Below, piece by piece: positions 5,460 to 6,301 of a stretch of 6,301 nucleotides of DNA (positions are counted from its first letter, which is position 1; each line of letters begins with the position of its first letter). The notes under the pieces were generated by a model. It was not told the origin of the DNA. It was given only the letters and a program-made list of their open reading frames with translations, and made no database searches. Source of the stretch: Victivallaceae bacterium (GTDB lineage Bacteria; Verrucomicrobiota; Lentisphaeria; Victivallales; Victivallaceae); the NCBI GenBank assembly GCA_028717165.1, contig JAQUOK010000199.1, positions 1 through 6,301 of the forward strand, written 5' to 3'. A program made the position numbers and the translations under genes.

Positions 5460-6301
5460 ATGGGACATGGCAAAGCACCTTTCCATTCCGGGAAAAGCAA
5501 AAGCTATTACTGTCCTTTCGGTAGATCCTGTGTATTCCTTAACGGCGAAGCGCCAGAAAGGATTCTTGCCGAACGTGACTATCTGAGCAAACGGGTTGAT
5601 GAACTCGAATTTGCCATGGATATTGGCAACCACCAGGCCCTTAAGCTTCAAGAACGGATCAAGGAACTTGAAGATATTAACGCTCAGCTTAACAACGAAC
5701 TCTCCGAAGCGCTTCAAGCTCCTTTCAAAAAGCGTGAAAAGAAAGATCCGCCTGAAAATCCCAGGAAGCGCGGCGCCCCGGTCGGCCATCCGGGATGGTT
5801 CCGCGGTAATCCGGAACAGATCGACAAAACCGTTGACGTTTACCTCGACGTCTGCCCATTTTGCGGTAGCGAGAATATTTCTCCGTGCAACCACACAACA
5901 GAGCATATCCAGGAAGACCTTGAGGACGGCAAACTTACGGCGACGTGTTTTGTACATCTTTATTACTGGTGTAGAAACTGTAAAAAAGCTGTTCACGGTT
6001 GGGGTGAAAACGAAATTCCCAACGCGTTCATTGGCCCCGACGCCAGAGCTAAAACATCTTTCATGCGTCATGAAGTCAAGTCTTCTTATAACGGTACTCG
6101 ACTGGCTTTGCAATGTTTTGGAAACCTGAAATTGACTCCCGGAGCGCTGGTCGGTTTCGACAAGCATATTTCCAAACAGGGAAAGCCGTTGTACGACGCA
6201 TTGAAGCAGTCTCTGCCCGGCTATTCGTTCATGCATGCCGACGAAACTGGCTGGAAGCGCGACTGGCTTTGGATTTTCACTAATCCGGATATTGCCTTCT
6301 T
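5460..6301 (+). CDS. IS66-family transposase TnpC (partial, 5' end)
   Basis: The first 280 codons of a transposase that runs off the right edge, so its C-terminus is missing. Start MGHGKAPFHSGKSKSYYC follows a strong RBS. Residues about 33-85 form a likely coiled coil (AERDYLSKRVDELEF, KLQERIKELEDINAQLNNEL). A basic, Pro-rich segment KKREKKDPPENPRKRGAPVG (90-109) matches the IS66 region before the zinc finger. Cysteine pairs CPFC (132-135) and CRNC (171-174) form the IS66 zinc-binding domain. HADETGW (259-265) followed by DWLWIFTNPD holds the first catalytic Asp of the IS66 DDE domain (D261). No tnpA or tnpB precedes it: the upstream 141 bases are non-coding, so it resembles tnpC-only members such as the ISBst12 group, or a remnant. 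A 299-codon antisense frame (5337-6236) is a shadow. It moves DNA by cut-and-paste if the rest is intact. Confidence 0.92.
   Translation, partial: MGHGKAPFHSGKSKSYYCPFGRSCVFLNGEAPERILAERDYLSKRVDELEFAMDIGNHQALKLQERIKELEDINAQLNNELSEALQAPFKKREKKDPPENPRKRGAPVGHPGWFRGNPEQIDKTVDVYLDVCPFCGSENISPCNHTTEHIQEDLEDGKLTATCFVHLYYWCRNCKKAVHGWGENEIPNAFIGPDARAKTSFMRHEVKSSYNGTRLALQCFGNLKLTPGALVGFDKHISKQGKPLYDALKQSLPGYSFMHADETGWKRDWLWIFTNPDIAF

Noticed and set aside
5596..6129. 177-codon plus-strand frame
   Set aside because: Lies out of frame within the transposase and shows no motif or start signal.
5337..6236. 299-codon minus-strand frame
   Set aside because: Antisense to the transposase, which has the zinc finger, DET motif, RBS and promoter; the antisense frame shows no family motif and no convincing RBS.
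1..6301. CRISPR array, tRNA, rRNA or a novel defence system
   Set aside because: No regularly spaced direct repeats, no tRNA-like fold or rRNA sequence seen, and no nuclease, reverse transcriptase or toxin-antitoxin motifs apart from the transposase.

Overview
The window looks like accessory chromosome from a Lentisphaerota-type bacterium (Victivallis or a relative). The main clue is a prepilin-like protein with a FTLIELL-type N-terminus, an LLPALNKAREKAR segment, an NNLKQIG stretch and a C-terminal FFDGHV motif. That combination belongs to the prepilin-type / H-X9-DG families that are greatly expanded in Lentisphaerota and Planctomycetota. A secreted GH123-like glycosidase, an FGE-sulfatase-fold protein and an IS66-type transposase fit the same kind of genome. 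The assignment rests on recognising families, not on a database search.

Layout from left to right. Positions 1-292 hold no gene I can support, but contain a strong nested inverted repeat (22-86). Positions 293-1150 (minus) encode the prepilin-like H-X9-DG-type protein, with its own good RBS and an exact TATAAT box. Positions 1151-1410 are non-coding and rich in hairpins: the promoter of the prepilin-like gene, two overlapping hairpins that exclude each other, and a terminator for the next gene. Positions 1411-2225 (minus) encode an FGE-sulfatase-fold protein that appears split by a one-base frameshift near 2085. Positions 2268-5318 (minus) encode a 1016-residue secreted protein with a DUF4091/GH123-like catalytic domain, a CBM9-like domain and a C-terminal beta-rich tail. 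Positions 5319-5459 are a divergent promoter region with a palindrome. Positions 5460-6301 (plus) are the first 280 codons of an IS66-family TnpC transposase that runs off the right edge.

The glycosidase gene and the FGE-like gene are 42 bases apart on the same strand with no terminator between them, so they are probably one transcript ending at the hairpin at 1365-1388. The prepilin-like gene lies downstream behind that terminator and has its own promoter. The likely job of the locus is breakdown of an extracellular glycan, possibly one containing N-acetylgalactosamine if the GH123 assignment holds. The role of the FGE-like protein is unclear because it lacks the catalytic cysteines of true formylglycine-generating enzymes.

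The glycosidase gene is clearly more AT-rich than its left neighbours, and the change falls inside the first part of the FGE-like gene, close to the frameshift. With a transposase next door, this suggests an acquired or rearranged segment. I did not find a convincing new multi-gene system. The items most worth checking are the broken FGE-like gene, the composition boundary, the palindrome over the glycosidase promoter and the structured non-coding stretches.
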